This document shows positions 20,197 to 31,274 of a stretch of 64,000 nucleotides of DNA, one piece after another. The DNA is from Plasmopara viticola (taxonomy: Eukaryota; Oomycota; Peronosporomycetes; Peronosporales; Peronosporaceae), in contig MBPM02000013.1 of the NCBI GenBank assembly GCA_001695595.3, positions 806,001-870,000 on the forward strand. The letters run 5' to 3'. The notes under the pieces are model-generated. The model saw nothing but the letters and a program-made list of their open reading frames with translations, made no database searches and was not told the origin of the DNA. How positions within the stretch are numbered: position 1 is the first letter of the stretch; every line of letters starts with the position of its first letter. A program made the translations under genes and the position numbers.

Positions 20197-23100
20197 CTAG
20201 CTACGAATCTCCTGAGCATCGACAGTAGCACGTCCTTTTTCTAAAAGCTGCTGTTGACGCTCGATTTCATCGTAGTCAACGTTCGCGAGAATGTAAATGA
20301 TCAACAGCGAGACGGCCGTCATCTTGAAAAGCTGCCGCACATCCTTAAACGTCAATGCACGCATGGAGGCAAGAAAGATCTTTGGTGCGAACATGAGCAA
20401 ACAAAATTGGTCCCACGCAAAAGCGCCGAGCACTTCAAGAGTGAGCAGTCCAGTGAGGATACGCGTGAAGCGCTGGTCTGGCATTGGCACAATTTGCAGC
20501 ACCTTGTTGAAAACAGGCATTCTTTCCGTGCAGAGCAAAAAGACGCCAACGATACTGATGCCAAGTGAGTAGAGAAGACCCGGGTTTTCCGTCATGGGCT
20601 TCATAAATGGTCGTCCCTTGTAATTCACTGCGCAAACACTGACGGTCTGCACGCCATTAATGAGAAAAATGACCGTGCTCATGACATTTGGCTGATACTC
20701 CCCAGGCTTCGAGTGTGTGGTATCACCCAGGGGTGTGTACTCCTTTGCAAGATTTGTGAGGTAAATCATACAGCCCAAGTGCAGCGCAAATTGGCCAGCA
20801 AGACTGATAAAAAGAGCAGGCTGGAATATCGACGTCAGCGGGCGCACGGGAGACAGCTTGTCAAGCGGAGTCGCACGGCTCAATGTAATACTGGCAACGG
20901 TCGAGATCATACCCAGCGCCATCATTTGCGAGTTGGCCCACTTGACCTTGTCAAGATAAAGCACAGACAGCGAATACGAGCTGATGAGGCAGTTGACAGC
21001 CAAAATCTGGTACATTTGCATTGTCGTCACAAGCGCACAACGACCCTGGCGAATAATGTCCACGCAGCCTTTAATCGAAGGCGCGCGTGATGTGAACGGA
21101 GAAGCAATCGAAGCATCACCAAGCTTTACCATTGGCAACTCGCCATCATCAAAGTCATCCATATACTGCGCCATGGCAGCGTTGTTGGCAAAGTTGGCAA
21201 AACCCTTAGAGCCTGTACGTTCCATCTGCATTTTTCTCTTTTCTTCGGCCTCACGCTTTGCAAACGCTGCGATCGCTTTCATCCGCGCAAACGATTCGCC
21301 GCGAGCCTGGCGCGCACGCACATCAGCCTCTAGCTCTTCTTGCTTCCTTTTCATCTCGGCCTGTTGCTCCTCCTTTGTTAAAACCTTCAACTTTGGATTC
21401 TTCTTGGCGAGTGCCTGCTGTTTCTTCTTTATTGTTTCCATTGCTTTCTTCTTCTGCTCGCTGAGGATGAGCTCGACATAATCCTGCTTCACCTTGCAGT
21501 GGGCCGTATTCACACTCTGCTGTGCCAAACGCTTCTTCAGCGCCGACACGTGCAGCTTCATCAAGTCATCGCGTGAGCTCACTGTAGCTACATTTCCCTT
21601 TTGATACTTAGCCAAACCCGTCACACTCTTATCAGCATTTGCCGAGCCAAATCCACCCAACAATGCCACACCGATATGAGCCTGTTTCAAAGCCCCCACA
21701 TCATTCCCACCATCGCCGCACATCAGCGTGTGATGGCCATGCGTCTTCAGCAAAGTCAATACTTTTTCCTTCAGTTCCGGGGTCATTCGAGCATACACAC
21801 GAATATTATTCAAGTTTTTCCAAATCACATCGTCCACTTCGCCTGCAGCAACAAGCGTCTTGCCATTTACGCACAGATCGTACTTTCTCACGAGAACATT
21901 AATGTCACCACTCTTATACGGTGCCATGACCGAGTCATCAACAGCACTCGTCCATTTCAAAGGGTCGCTAGGTGACGAACTCTCACTTAATATTAAGGCC
22001 GGGCGGGTGACAATGCCAACTTCCTTCGAGACGTGGACTGCAGTAAGCGTCGCATCTCCCGTTATCATCGAAACTTGGTGCGAGCTGTCCTTCAAAACTT
22101 TTAAAATCTCTTCACTATCCTTGCGAACCAAGCACTGGAAGACAGCAAACCCAGCAAATTGTAAATCGCTTTCAGCCCAAGCGCGCGGTTGCTGAGCAAC
22201 CTCAGCTTCCGAAGGTCGACCACTGATATCCTTGTACGCGAGGGCAAGTACACGCATGCCGCGACGAGCAAGGCTTTGATACGTCGGCCAGAACCACGCC
22301 GGCATGCTATCTGGACGCATCAGCTTCGCAATTGCCTCCGGGCTTCCCTTAACAAGCGATCGCACACGCACGCCCTTGTCACCCAAATGAACCTTGGCAA
22401 TCACGCTCATGCGCTGCAGCTTGGATGCGAAATGGTTTCGATGCATGATTTGCACAAACACATCCTTCTGATTGATATTGTGTCCCCACCGACGTTCGCC
22501 CGCACGCTTTAAATCCTTATTCGCTTGACAATAGCGCGTTGCGGCATCATACGTGAAGTCGATGGCCCGGATCGAAGCTTCTTCCACCGGATCGCCAACC
22601 ATTTTTCCATCAATTTGAACCAGCGACTGGCAACCAGCGAGTACCAGCGTAGCATCCAAGTTGGCCGCGATCATTGGCACGTGACCAAGAATGTTATCTT
22701 TGGGAGCAGCAGCATTTGGCACAGTCAAGTCTTTGCACACGACGCCAACGGCAGTGAGCTGGTCTGTGGTCAGCGTACCAGTCTTATCAAACAAGCAAAT
22801 GTCCACTTTGCCAGCCAGCGAAATTCGAAACGGCTCCGTACAAAAGATCGAGAGCTTGACCAAATTCAGCAAAGCCGAATTCACCGCCATCGCTGTCTGC
22901 ATTGGCAGCTCCGCTGGTATTACGCTCGTAATGATAAGCACACAGCGCAACAACAACTCAAACGTCATTTTCCCTTTCTGTTCAATACCGTGGCGTAGCA
23001 CATAACCCGACGAAAGAAGCGCAAATATAAGCAACAAGAACGCAAGGCCATAAGCGTCCCACGAGCTTCCCGTGACCTTGCCGCTCGAAAACTCAATCAT

Positions 23101-24531
23101 ACGCACCAGCTTGCCTTGCGACGAGCTGAAGCCAGTGCGCAAAACGTATGCAGTGCATCCATTGTCTGGAGCAGGTGGAAGTGTATTCGGTGCAGAAGTT
23201 TCTTCACTTGCCTTATTGGCCTGCATCACAGTCGTTCCGCCAAAGAGAATGTGCACTTTATGACCTGACTTCATGTCCAGTTGCTCTGCTAAGTCTTCAC
23301 GGCTCATCTTAGTGCCAATGGCTTCCTTCATCTGTGGTACACTCTCGCCTGTCAATGTCGCCTCGTTCAAGACAGCAGATCCATCCAACAACAAGCAGTC
23401 ACACGGCACCATATTGTCTTGGTCGCCAACCGTTTCCCGCTTGACGGAGATAATGTCACCAGGAACCAGCAAGTCCGACGTCAATTTTTTCCACGATTTC
23501 TCGCGATAGACGTACAGTTCACGCGCCTTGTTGCCCATTCCACGCAGTGTTTGCAAATTCTTCAGACGACTCATGACAGTGACACCTTCAAACATGAGAA
23601 TCATCGCAAGCGTAAAGAGCGAGTATTGCCAGTACTCATCGAGCATGTAGAGACAGACACTAAAGATCTGAAAGACAGTCAGTGGCTCAAGCAATTGCTG
23701 CTTGAACATGTCGACAAAATTAGGCTGTGGAATGCTAAATTCGTTCTTGGCGTACAAGTCTAACCGAGCTTCACTCTCCTGCGTAGATTGTAAACCCCGC
23801 GAGGTGAGATAAAACTCGACCGCTTCCGTCGTCGGCGCCTTCAATTTACGAAACAATACGCTTCCTTTATCCCCTTTGTCTTCCTCTGCAACATACTTGT
23901 GCTTTTGAAATACAAAGAACGGCTGTCCAGCAGCCGCTCCCTTTGCCTTGTTAGGTCGACAGATCTCTACGATGCTGCTCTTGCCTTTAAAAGAGCGCGG
24001 GACGACCATCACAACCGTCGCGTCGTCAAGACAAGTCACGGGTGAGTACTTGATAAAAGCCTTAAAGCGCACGGACCAGATCTGAAACAGTAGCATGAGG
24101 CCGTGCGTCATGACGGTGCCTAAAAGATAGAGCAATGGCACAATGCCAGGGAGAAACGGGTTCGGCAAGGGAGGACCTTCATCCTCCCGCTGCGGCGTGA
24201 CTGTCTCATTCAAGGACGACGCAACACGTGCGACTTCACGCACAAGTCCTTGGGACAACATGGCAGCGGCCAGGCCTCCGTCTTCCCCCGGGGCAGTGAC
24301 GTCCCTTGAACTGGGAACAGCTAATCCATGCTCCTCTCGCTCCCGGATGGCCTGATCGTAAGGCTCACCGACCGTCAAGAAGCAATGGTACAATGAGAAT
24401 GCGTAGAGAATCAAAAACGGGACGTGCTCGAGCCCGTAGCCCAGGTTCATGGGATTCATGCGGCGCCTGTGCAGCGAGAGCTTGCGAATAGACTTGCCGG
24501 TCCATTGTGGTGGCGCAGTAGACTTCCCCAT
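20197..24531 (-). CDS. ATP13A1: P5A-type P-type ATPase (Spf1/ATP13A1 class), 1444 aa
   Basis: All P-type ATPase landmarks are present. The phosphorylation motif DKTGTLT has its aspartate at about 582, the actuator motif LTGES lies at about 393-397, and the hinge GDGGNDVGALK lies at 939-949. The membrane motif IPAELPMQ (about 538-545) is close to the PPELP that marks the P5A subgroup. The N-terminus carries the extra hydrophobic segments of P5 enzymes. A lysine/glutamate-rich helical linker of about 120 residues separates the catalytic domain from the last membrane segments. P5A ATPases sit in the endoplasmic reticulum and remove mis-inserted transmembrane helices, a role known from the family. 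The open frame reaches 24555 but that start is TTG, so the ATG at 24531 is used. A TCACTTTGCCA initiator-like motif lies at 24602-24612. No intron is needed. Confidence 0.95.
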   Translation of the reverse strand: MGKSTAPPQWTGKSIRKLSLHRRRMNPMNLGYGLEHVPFLILYAFSLYHCFLTVGEPYDQAIREREEHGLAVPSSRDVTAPGEDGGLAAAMLSQGLVREVARVASSLNETVTPQREDEGPPLPNPFLPGIVPLLYLLGTVMTHGLMLLFQIWSVRFKAFIKYSPVTCLDDATVVMVVPRSFKGKSSIVEICRPNKAKGAAAGQPFFVFQKHKYVAEEDKGDKGSVLFRKLKAPTTEAVEFYLTSRGLQSTQESEARLDLYAKNEFSIPQPNFVDMFKQQLLEPLTVFQIFSVCLYMLDEYWQYSLFTLAMILMFEGVTVMSRLKNLQTLRGMGNKARELYVYREKSWKKLTSDLLVPGDIISVKRETVGDQDNMVPCDCLLLDGSAVLNEATLTGESVPQMKEAIGTKMSREDLAEQLDMKSGHKVHILFGGTTVMQANKASEETSAPNTLPPAPDNGCTAYVLRTGFSSSQGKLVRMIEFSSGKVTGSSWDAYGLAFLLLIFALLSSGYVLRHGIEQKGKMTFELLLRCVLIITSVIPAELPMQTAMAVNSALLNLVKLSIFCTEPFRISLAGKVDICLFDKTGTLTTDQLTAVGVVCKDLTVPNAAAPKDNILGHVPMIAANLDATLVLAGCQSLVQIDGKMVGDPVEEASIRAIDFTYDAATRYCQANKDLKRAGERRWGHNINQKDVFVQIMHRNHFASKLQRMSVIAKVHLGDKGVRVRSLVKGSPEAIAKLMRPDSMPAWFWPTYQSLARRGMRVLALAYKDISGRPSEAEVAQQPRAWAESDLQFAGFAVFQCLVRKDSEEILKVLKDSSHQVSMITGDATLTAVHVSKEVGIVTRPALILSESSSPSDPLKWTSAVDDSVMAPYKSGDINVLVRKYDLCVNGKTLVAAGEVDDVIWKNLNNIRVYARMTPELKEKVLTLLKTHGHHTLMCGDGGNDVGALKQAHIGVALLGGFGSANADKSVTGLAKYQKGNVATVSSRDDLMKLHVSALKKRLAQQSVNTAHCKVKQDYVELILSEQKKKAMETIKKKQQALAKKNPKLKVLTKEEQQAEMKRKQEELEADVRARQARGESFARMKAIAAFAKREAEEKRKMQMERTGSKGFANFANNAAMAQYMDDFDDGELPMVKLGDASIASPFTSRAPSIKGCVDIIRQGRCALVTTMQMYQILAVNCLISSYSLSVLYLDKVKWANSQMMALGMISTVASITLSRATPLDKLSPVRPLTSIFQPALFISLAGQFALHLGCMIYLTNLAKEYTPLGDTTHSKPGEYQPNVMSTVIFLINGVQTVSVCAVNYKGRPFMKPMTENPGLLYSLGISIVGVFLLCTERMPVFNKVLQIVPMPDQRFTRILTGLLTLEVLGAFAWDQFCLLMFAPKIFLASMRALTFKDVRQLFKMTAVSLLIIYILANVDYDEIERQQQLLEKGRATVDAQEIRS

Positions 24532-24601
24532 GGCTGGCTTTGCGCTCTTGACCAAGCTGCAAAGGAGGAAAGAGAGTAGATCGCCTAGCGTTTGATACTA
24601 C

Positions 24602-24612
24602 TGGCAAAGTGA
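24602..24612 (-). promoter_or_regulatory. Possible initiator of the P5A ATPase gene
   Basis: On the minus strand this reads TCACTTTGCCA, close to the TCAYTYYNCA core of the oomycete initiator, about 70 bp before the ATG. Single-motif evidence. Confidence 0.35.
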
Positions 24613-26162
24613 GTAAGTGGCGAGAAAGGAAGTCGCTAGTTTAGCTAAGAATAAGGGTGGATAGCACCTGAAATTAGAGCGAAAAGTCCGCACTCACACG
24701 TGGCTGACAAAATGTCCAAAAATCAAGAGAAAAAAGATAGGTGGCCGATAGTCCGACTTTTTATGTATCACAAGATGCTTAAGCAAAGTACTACGCGGAG
24801 TGTAAGTGATATCTTAGCGCCATCACACTAGAATCGACGATGTATCTCGAGTAGGAATCAACAGCACCGCGCGAATGTGCCTGCTTCGTTAAATTAATGC
24901 AGAAGCTCAAACAAATTTGGTGCCAGCTTTTTGTTGTCGTCGTGTGTAACAAAAACTGGCAAGCTCGCAGCCTAACTCGTTAGCTTACCTTTTACAAAAG
25001 CACCATTGATGGCAGACGTGGACGCAATGCTTGCTGATGCGCTTTAACACTTGGAAAGAGTTTTGCTGGTGTTGAGAAGTAGCCAGCAATAGATTGCTAA
25101 TTTGTGGTGGCGACTTGATTCTTTGCTACAATAAGCTGTATGTACTATTAGATGCCGTTTAGAATTTAATGAGCAACAAAACTCGTCCAACCAGCAGTCA
25201 AAAATATTTTCGACTCTTTAAGTCGCCGTCCAGACCGCCCTTGTAATGTATTACGTTATCGCGTTGCCAAGTTATGCACGTGCTAGGCTCTATGGCTAGT
25301 CCACGGCATAGAGTGGTGTCCGCATACGTCGAGTCTCGTTCGGCGGGCAGTGCAGCCAGCACCGAGGTCGTGAGGGTCTTCCATTATTCTGCTTAGCTCT
25401 GACTTGGTAAGAGCCCAGGTGGCGCCCGGTGCTGGAGACCGTCGCGTCGAGGGTGAGACTTGTTAGAGACCTGCAGATGCCCGAGAGCACCTGCCCGAAG
25501 CGCGCGAGCATTTAGCCTCCGCGCTTGGAAGGAGGGCGTCACCCCAACCTTTTCCAAGCTACCGCCCTAGTGATACAATTTAAAAAAGAGCTTCATAGCT
25601 GCTTAAAAAATGTTCGCAAATTGTGTCCTTGATCACACAATATTTTCGCGCCTATCGTGTTATCTATTCATATGTGTTCATTGCGGGGACTAGGTTGGTC
25701 GAGCTGCATCCATTCTTTTTGGGGAGCCACTCGCTGACACTACCGACTTGTACAACAAATGCATGTAAACTTCACCGCAGCGCACAAAAACGCTATACAA
25801 GAAAAATTGATTTGAGGCGGCTTCGAGCTATCACAACTTCACGTGTTAATGACAACACAGCCTTCGCAATCGCTAGCTTGTCCACGGTCGCCTTTGCCTG
25901 TGTCGGAGTAACAGTCTCGCAAAAATTGGGTTCGCGTGCTTGTGTATGCAGTACTTTATTTCTCGTTTCTTGATTAACAACTTAAGCTCTTCCAGGTTAT
26001 ATGTAGCTCGTCTGATCATGACGTATTACTTTGTCTCGAATTACTTTGTCCAATGTTCTTGGGGGGTTAAGCTTCATCTTCGATGCTTTAAATTTGACTT
26101 TGTTAGACATCCTACGAAATGCTGCCGTGCAAGTGCAAAGTATGTATGCGTTGGAGGAGCGA
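24613..26162. other. Intergenic region holding a GC-rich block
   Basis: No gene is recognised. From about 25270 to 25570 the base composition becomes clearly GC-rich against AT-rich surroundings; this block is listed separately. The part next to 26162 may hold the remains of the copia 3' end, but no RNase H motif or LTR could be found. Confidence 0.5.
25270..25570. repeat. GC-rich block bounded by hairpins, identity unknown
   Basis: A block of about 300 bp much richer in G and C than its flanks. Near its left end CTCTATG and CATAGAG form a hairpin (about 25288-25314). Near its right end GCTTGGAA and TTCCAAGC form another (about 25524-25560). A 71-codon frame on the minus strand (25296-25511) is open but has no recognisable domain. 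It could be a SINE, a solo LTR or a structured RNA gene; I could not match SRP, RNase P or snRNA signatures. Confidence 0.45.
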
Positions 26163-26859
26163 TTATAACCCGAGTTTACTCGTCATGAGGAGGTAGCGCA
26201 GTACTTTGATGAGTGCCTTCCAGTGTTGAGTGCCTAAGTTGGCAGCGAAACGTCCCAATTGACTCAATGAAAACGATGCATTGACTAGCCGTCTAAGTTG
26301 TTGGCGGTATGGGATTTGACTCATGGCTTCTCTCTCTGCAGTCATCCCCTGACAACTTGGTACTTACGACACATGGGTGTACGCAACGGAACTCATGGAT
26401 GTAGTTTTGTTGTGTGATATATATTTCTCGCTTCTTACGATTGTAGTCGATATCCCTGCCAAGAAGTCGTTTGACTGGACCGAATTCCTTTATTTGAAAG
26501 TGCTGACCTATTGTGTTCTTGATGTCCTGAATCATGCTTTGTGACTTCGCAACCACCACCATATCATCAGCATAGAGACACACAAACGACCAGTTGTCAC
26601 CGTCTTTCTTCTTGTAGACGCACCTATCACCACCACATGCGACGACGTTAATCCTCAACAATGCATTGTGGATGATTTTGTTCCAGGCGCTTGCAGCTTG
26701 CTTCAGTCCGTACAGTGCACGAATGAGCTTGAAAACATTTCTCCTCTCGATGTTCAATCCCCTCGGTGGCTCAAGGTACACCTCTTCATCAAAGTCTGCG
26801 TTGAGATAAGCAGTGTCGACATCGACTTGGTCTATGATATATTTCGCTGCACAACGCAC
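26163..26859 (-). pseudogene. copia reverse transcriptase remnant
   Basis: The RT frame 26293-26859 shows QVDVDTAYLNADFDEEVYL (motif A), ALYGLKQAASAW and the active-site YADDM. A shifted frame at 26163-26345 continues with IPYRQQL and HWKALIKVLRYL before a stop. The catalytic residues seen are intact but the frame is not. Confidence 0.85.
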
Positions 26860-27496
26860 TGATTATAGTATATTAATGGAATTCATGTTGGCTACTGCTG
26901 CATATGACTCCACACTAACAACTGTGGGAACCCTAGTGCTACTAATCGCGCTTTGTATCGTGCATCAGTCCTTTTGCTCAGACCCACTTGCAGCCAACAG
27001 TCTTCATTCCTGCTTGGCGCTCGACAGGTAACCATGTCTTGTTTTTCTCGTGTGCCTCGAATTCTTTCTCAATGGCTTCGCTCCAGTGTTGGCTCTCTGG
27101 CTAGTTCACTGCCTCTTCGTATGATTGTAGAAGATCTCGTGCTATCGTGGCAATCTCTGCCATCAAAGCAGTATCACTATCCGGTCGGGAACGTTTGGTT
27201 GGTCTTTTGCTGTCCTTACTCCTACTGATGTCGTTGTTCTCATCGTACACAACGATGTCACCTCCATAATTGTCCTCCACCCCACCTTCGATCATGGGTG
27301 GGTTTGGATTTTCATCCCTTGGTCTATATGTCTCTCGTTGTGCAGGTTCGTCTCTCCCACTGACCACGTCAGCAAAAACTTGTTTTTGGAACTCAGAGTG
27401 GCTTCTACGGGAGACATGAGGTCGGAAAGGCATCGGGTTCGAGTCGACTTGGTCGTTATAGCAGAGTTTTCGATGGCGAGGTCCTTGTTAGACCTG

Positions 27497-28801
27497 TTAC
27501 AGGTTCTCCTGGTTTCGGGGAATCTTCGTGGTATTCATGTATCCACGTGGTTCGATGACAACTATTTCATGGCCATCATTCGGTGTGCTCATCTCGACAT
27601 CGTCGTCGGCCGGTTCTTCTTCCATCACCACATTATCATTGACACCCGGTAGGTCATTAGGTACCCAGTCCACCACGTCATCGTCCTTAGACTTGATCAC
27701 CAGTGTTGTTGTCACTGCTCTGTCTGTGTTGTCTTCATACATGCCGCCTACCTCTCGTTCATCAAGTACTAGCGTTCGATTCACTTTGACAGTGTTCGTA
27801 TCAAGATCGAGTACCTTGTACCCCTTCGTGTTGCATACATTCCCTAGTAGCATGCAGCAATAGCTCTTCGCGTTGAACTTCGTGCGCTTGGAATCATCGA
27901 TATGTGCATAACCTAACTGCCCGAATACGCGCAGATAGTGTAGCTTTGGTATCATTTTGAAGCACAACACAAACGGAGTCATTGTTTTGTTGTTTCTTCT
28001 TGTGCTCCGATTGATTATACACTCTGCCGTGTTCACGGCTTCGGCTTACCTCTTTGTGGCTACACAATTGTAGTGCATCATGCTTCTGGCTTTCTCTACA
28101 ACCGTCCGATTCATGCGCTCCGCGACGCCATTCTGTATAACACAGTCTCTGATGCACAATCCCATTACTTTTACAGAATGCTGTCAGTCGCCAACGTTGT
28201 CAGTATGTAGGACTTTGATCGTCGTTCCACACTGTTGCTCCGTCTCATTTTTGTACTCGAAGAACTTTGATGGTACTCAATCTTCGCCTTCGAAAAATAA
28301 AGTCCAGAATAATCGTCCACGAAGGTCACCACATATCGTATCCTACCAGTGGTTTCTGTTTTCATTAATCCCATAAAGGCTGAGTGGACAAGTAGCAGCT
28401 GTTGCGTTGTTTTCTCTTCGAAAGCTATCCAAAGTCATCTTGCCGTGCAGGTATCCACCACACAGTTTTCCGTATACAGTCCTCGTCACGTTTGGTAGCC
28501 CTTCGGTGGCCGTTTGCATCCTCTCGTAGTTGCTGTGGCTTGTGGGGCCAATTCTTGCGCGCCACGGATCCCACTCGTCATTTTCGTTCTCATGCGCCAC
28601 TAACATCGCGTTCTCGTGCTTCATCGTCAGCATATACACGTTTCCATTAGGATTGGCCGATATCATAGGCTCATCATCTTTGTAAATCCTACAGTAGGTC
28701 TCACCGAAGCGAACGTCACGCCCGTATTGGACAATCTTAGCTATGGATAGCAGCCGTCTGTCGAGCTTCAAGATATGGAGCACATCCTGCATGGTCACCA
28801 T
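27497..28801 (-). pseudogene. copia protease/integrase region remnant
   Basis: The pre-integrase segment (ending LCGGYLHGKMTLDSF) spans about 28343-28801. The integrase core follows in shifting frames. The first catalytic aspartate is in VTFVDDYS (about 28310-28335). The second is in LHTDNVGD (about 28192-28215), followed by a stop. The glutamate is in QNGVAERMNRT (about 28110-28145). The C-terminal part with RVFGQLGYAHID is at 27497-28036. Confidence 0.75.
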
Positions 28802-28956
28802 TGTTCCATTATCACAGCGAAATCATACACTTCCTCAGCCGATGGCTTTCATGTTAGCACCATCCGCAACACATACTTGAATGGGATGTTTTAAATCATG
28901 GTACTCATGGAAAACTTTTTGAAAGGTGTCATATGAGACGGGACTCCGCTATCCAT

Positions 28957-29747
28957 TTACCATCCTTCTTTTTCTTCCGTGTGTACCGTATATGTCATCT
29001 CTTCTCCGCAGTCCTTATTGCCAGAGGGACATTCAATTTGTTTGTGTTCCACTTCTTGACAGCGGTGACAATTTTTGCCACGGAATGGTTGCTTCTTCTT
29101 TGTATTGCCCCCACTATTGCGTTGTTGGCGTGTGCTGCGTGCGCGACCATGAACACGACCGACTCGAAAAGCACCCTCAGCGAAATTTTGGTTTTGCTTC
29201 CTCTCGTATTCCATCAGGAGCTTCTCCTTGACATCCACCATCGTCAAACCAACAGAGTTCTCAATGATCGCCACCAACAATTTGTACTCAACCGGCAAGC
29301 TACCAAGCAGAATAGTCATCTGGCGAGCTTCTTTCATCACACCACCAACCGCATCCATGCTAAGCACAAGCTCGTCGAAACGGTCGAGGTGGCTAAATAT
29401 ACTGTTTACCTCTTCCATATGAAGCTCGTGCAGTCGTCGCGTAAGTGCGACTCGGTTCTATAGGTTGCGTTTATTGTAGTAGTCTCGCAGAGTATCCCAT
29501 ACTTCTTTTGCAGTGCGTGCATGGCGAATCTTGGACTGGTGTTCAACCTTAATTGTACGATGATGGCATACGCTTTCTGCCCTTGACCTTCCAATCGGGC
29601 CGTCATCTCGTCCTTTGACTTCAATTCCAGAATATGATCCAGGAGGCCCTTCCGCGCTAGCGTCATCGTCATATTGAATTCCCAGTGGTAATAGTTGTCG
29701 TTTCCAAGCAGGTCGTCGGGATTCTTCATCATTATCTTCTTCTTCAA
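28957..29747 (-). pseudogene. copia gag remnant with zinc knuckle
   Basis: The N-terminal part (NPDDLLGNDNYYHWEFNM) matches copia gag. A frameshift near 29555 moves the continuation (AKEVWDTLRDYYNKRNL) to another frame, and a TAG stop lies at 29458-29460. The frame then resumes with LHMEEV and SMDAVGG and ends with a CHRCQEVEHKQIEC zinc knuckle (C-x2-C-x4-H-x4-C). Confidence 0.8.
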
Positions 29748-29904
29748 CAGTCAGGTAAGGTTTGAGCCCATGACCTATAGTAGACGGTAAATCGGAAAGT
29801 AGGTCAATCACACTGTTTTCTCCCATGCGGTGTGTATAACGTTCGAGAAGCTTCGCTTGTCCCGTCACTTAGTTGTCGACAACCCGTTATCGGTGACGAC
29901 CACC

Positions 29905-30123
29905 AAGTGACGGACCAACGACAGTGCTCCTCCCAACAAAGTGTATCTGCACCGTGGAAGCCAGCTTTTCAAACAAGATATGGCGCAAGCTCTACTCAGC
30001 TGTGAGGTTGCTGCAGGTCTAAATGATAGTCACGAGGTATACGCTTTGGTAACAAACGTTGAAAAGTATGCATTTTTAAAGAGTAAAGACGAGAAAATCC
30101 TGTGTGACGATTTATTACTCTAA
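29905..30123 (+). pseudogene. Possible Crinkler-type effector domain fragment
   Basis: A short open frame contains QDMAQALLSCEVAAG, then EVYALVTNVEKYAFLKS. This Q-rich helix followed by a V-x-x-VTN strand and a FLKS strand resembles the nuclease-like C-terminal domains of some oomycete Crinkler (CRN) proteins. There is no start, signal or LFLAK region, and stops flank it. I judge the resemblance by memory of the family pattern, so it is tentative. Confidence 0.3.
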
Positions 30124-31241
30124 CGTTAGGAAAGAACGATATACCACATATGACACAACTGAATAAGGTCACTTAAAAGTTGCATCCCAGGCTAACGGAC
30201 CAGCGACTTGAGCAATGACGAGTTGTATCTTGTTTCTGCAAATGCGATTGTCGTTTCATATACCAACTTGTGTTACCTCACAGTTTGACCTAGATTCTCA
30301 TTTTGCCTAACGAAAGTGCGAAACTATCCATGTCGGTTTGTCCGGCATAGTTAAGCTCAAAATCGCGGAGTGTTTTAATCAATAGTCGATTTTGCTATTC
30401 CTTATTCGGTAAAAACATTGCCGGTCTAATGCGTTCATGTTCTCGAACGAAAGAAAGCAGCCTTGTGTGATCTTCGCATTTACATACGTAGAGCAGTACG
30501 CCATACCAAAAGGCTCAACTAGGTCGTTGCATGTGCGTTCCTTGTCCTATAAAAACTTGGCACCTGTCTTGCCTTTTCTAAGATTGATCGTGCTTTTAGA
30601 GCTTGATGTTGCTGCTTGTACGTGGTTTGAGAATAATACGACAAGATAATAAGCTTCTCTTTGATAGCCTGTGTTGATTCCTGATGGCAGCGATTGACCT
30701 CATGCCCTGGGCTACTTTTTGACACAAATCGCGCTAGTTAAGATCACCAGTATGATCTTTTCACCTGATTAAAGAGCTTTGATGTTTCGACAGAACTCTG
30801 GCAGTGTCCTAAGGCATAAAATTGCGATTTCTTATAACACTTTTGTGGCTTGACGCATAGCTTAAGATTGCTAGCTTTTGATCGGCTCGCCGTAGATCGC
30901 GAGGTGCACGCACCCATATATCATGCTAGCTGTGCTTGTACAACGAGCACGCATGTATCAACGGCAACAATATACAATTTGACCAAGCGTATCGTCAATT
31001 TCTGGAATAGCGCCAATTTGGTCAAGAGTTACCGCTCTGAAGACGAGTATTTCAGAACCTCTGAGACTGGATATTGATGATCGGTCAGTGCCACACCACT
31101 TTTGTTGCCTACACGATTTTAAATAAAAATGTGAAGAGCTATTTTCGACACTGTCGAAAAAAAGTTGTTGGTAGTGAAATTAGACATTAAAAATGGTCTG
31201 ACATTGTAGTTTCTACACATGCTGAAAACTTCGACGACTTT
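30124..31241. other. Intergenic region
   Basis: About 1.1 kb with short unconvincing frames. No RNA gene or repeat recognised. Confidence 0.5.
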
Positions 31242-31252
31242 TCATTTCCCAA
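31242..31252 (+). promoter_or_regulatory. Oomycete initiator-like motif
   Basis: TCATTTCCCAA matches the core TCATTYYNCAW exactly and lies 23 bp before the ATG at 31275, a typical spacing for short oomycete leaders. Confidence 0.5.
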
Positions 31253-31274
31253 GCCAACTATTTTGCTGGTCTAC

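Larger units (their letters stand above)
26163..29868 (-). mobile_element. Decayed Ty1/copia retrotransposon, 3' truncated
   Basis: On the minus strand the order is gag, zinc knuckle, pre-integrase domain, integrase, reverse transcriptase, which is the Ty1/copia order. The frame is broken repeatedly by stops and shifts. The similarity ends at about 26163 right after the HWKALIKVLRYL segment that precedes RNase H, so RNase H and the 3' LTR seem to be lost. I found no matching LTR pair or primer-binding site. The element interrupts an otherwise gene-free stretch between the P5A ATPase and the gene at 31275. Confidence 0.85.

Noticed and set aside
20254..24491. Many plus-strand frames opposite the P5A ATPase
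   Set aside because: All overlap the ATPase coding region and show no domain of their own.
29820..29930. Copia 5' LTR end or primer-binding site
   Set aside because: An imperfect inverted repeat is present (CGTCACTT...AAGTGACG), but no tRNA-complementary site or matching second LTR was found.
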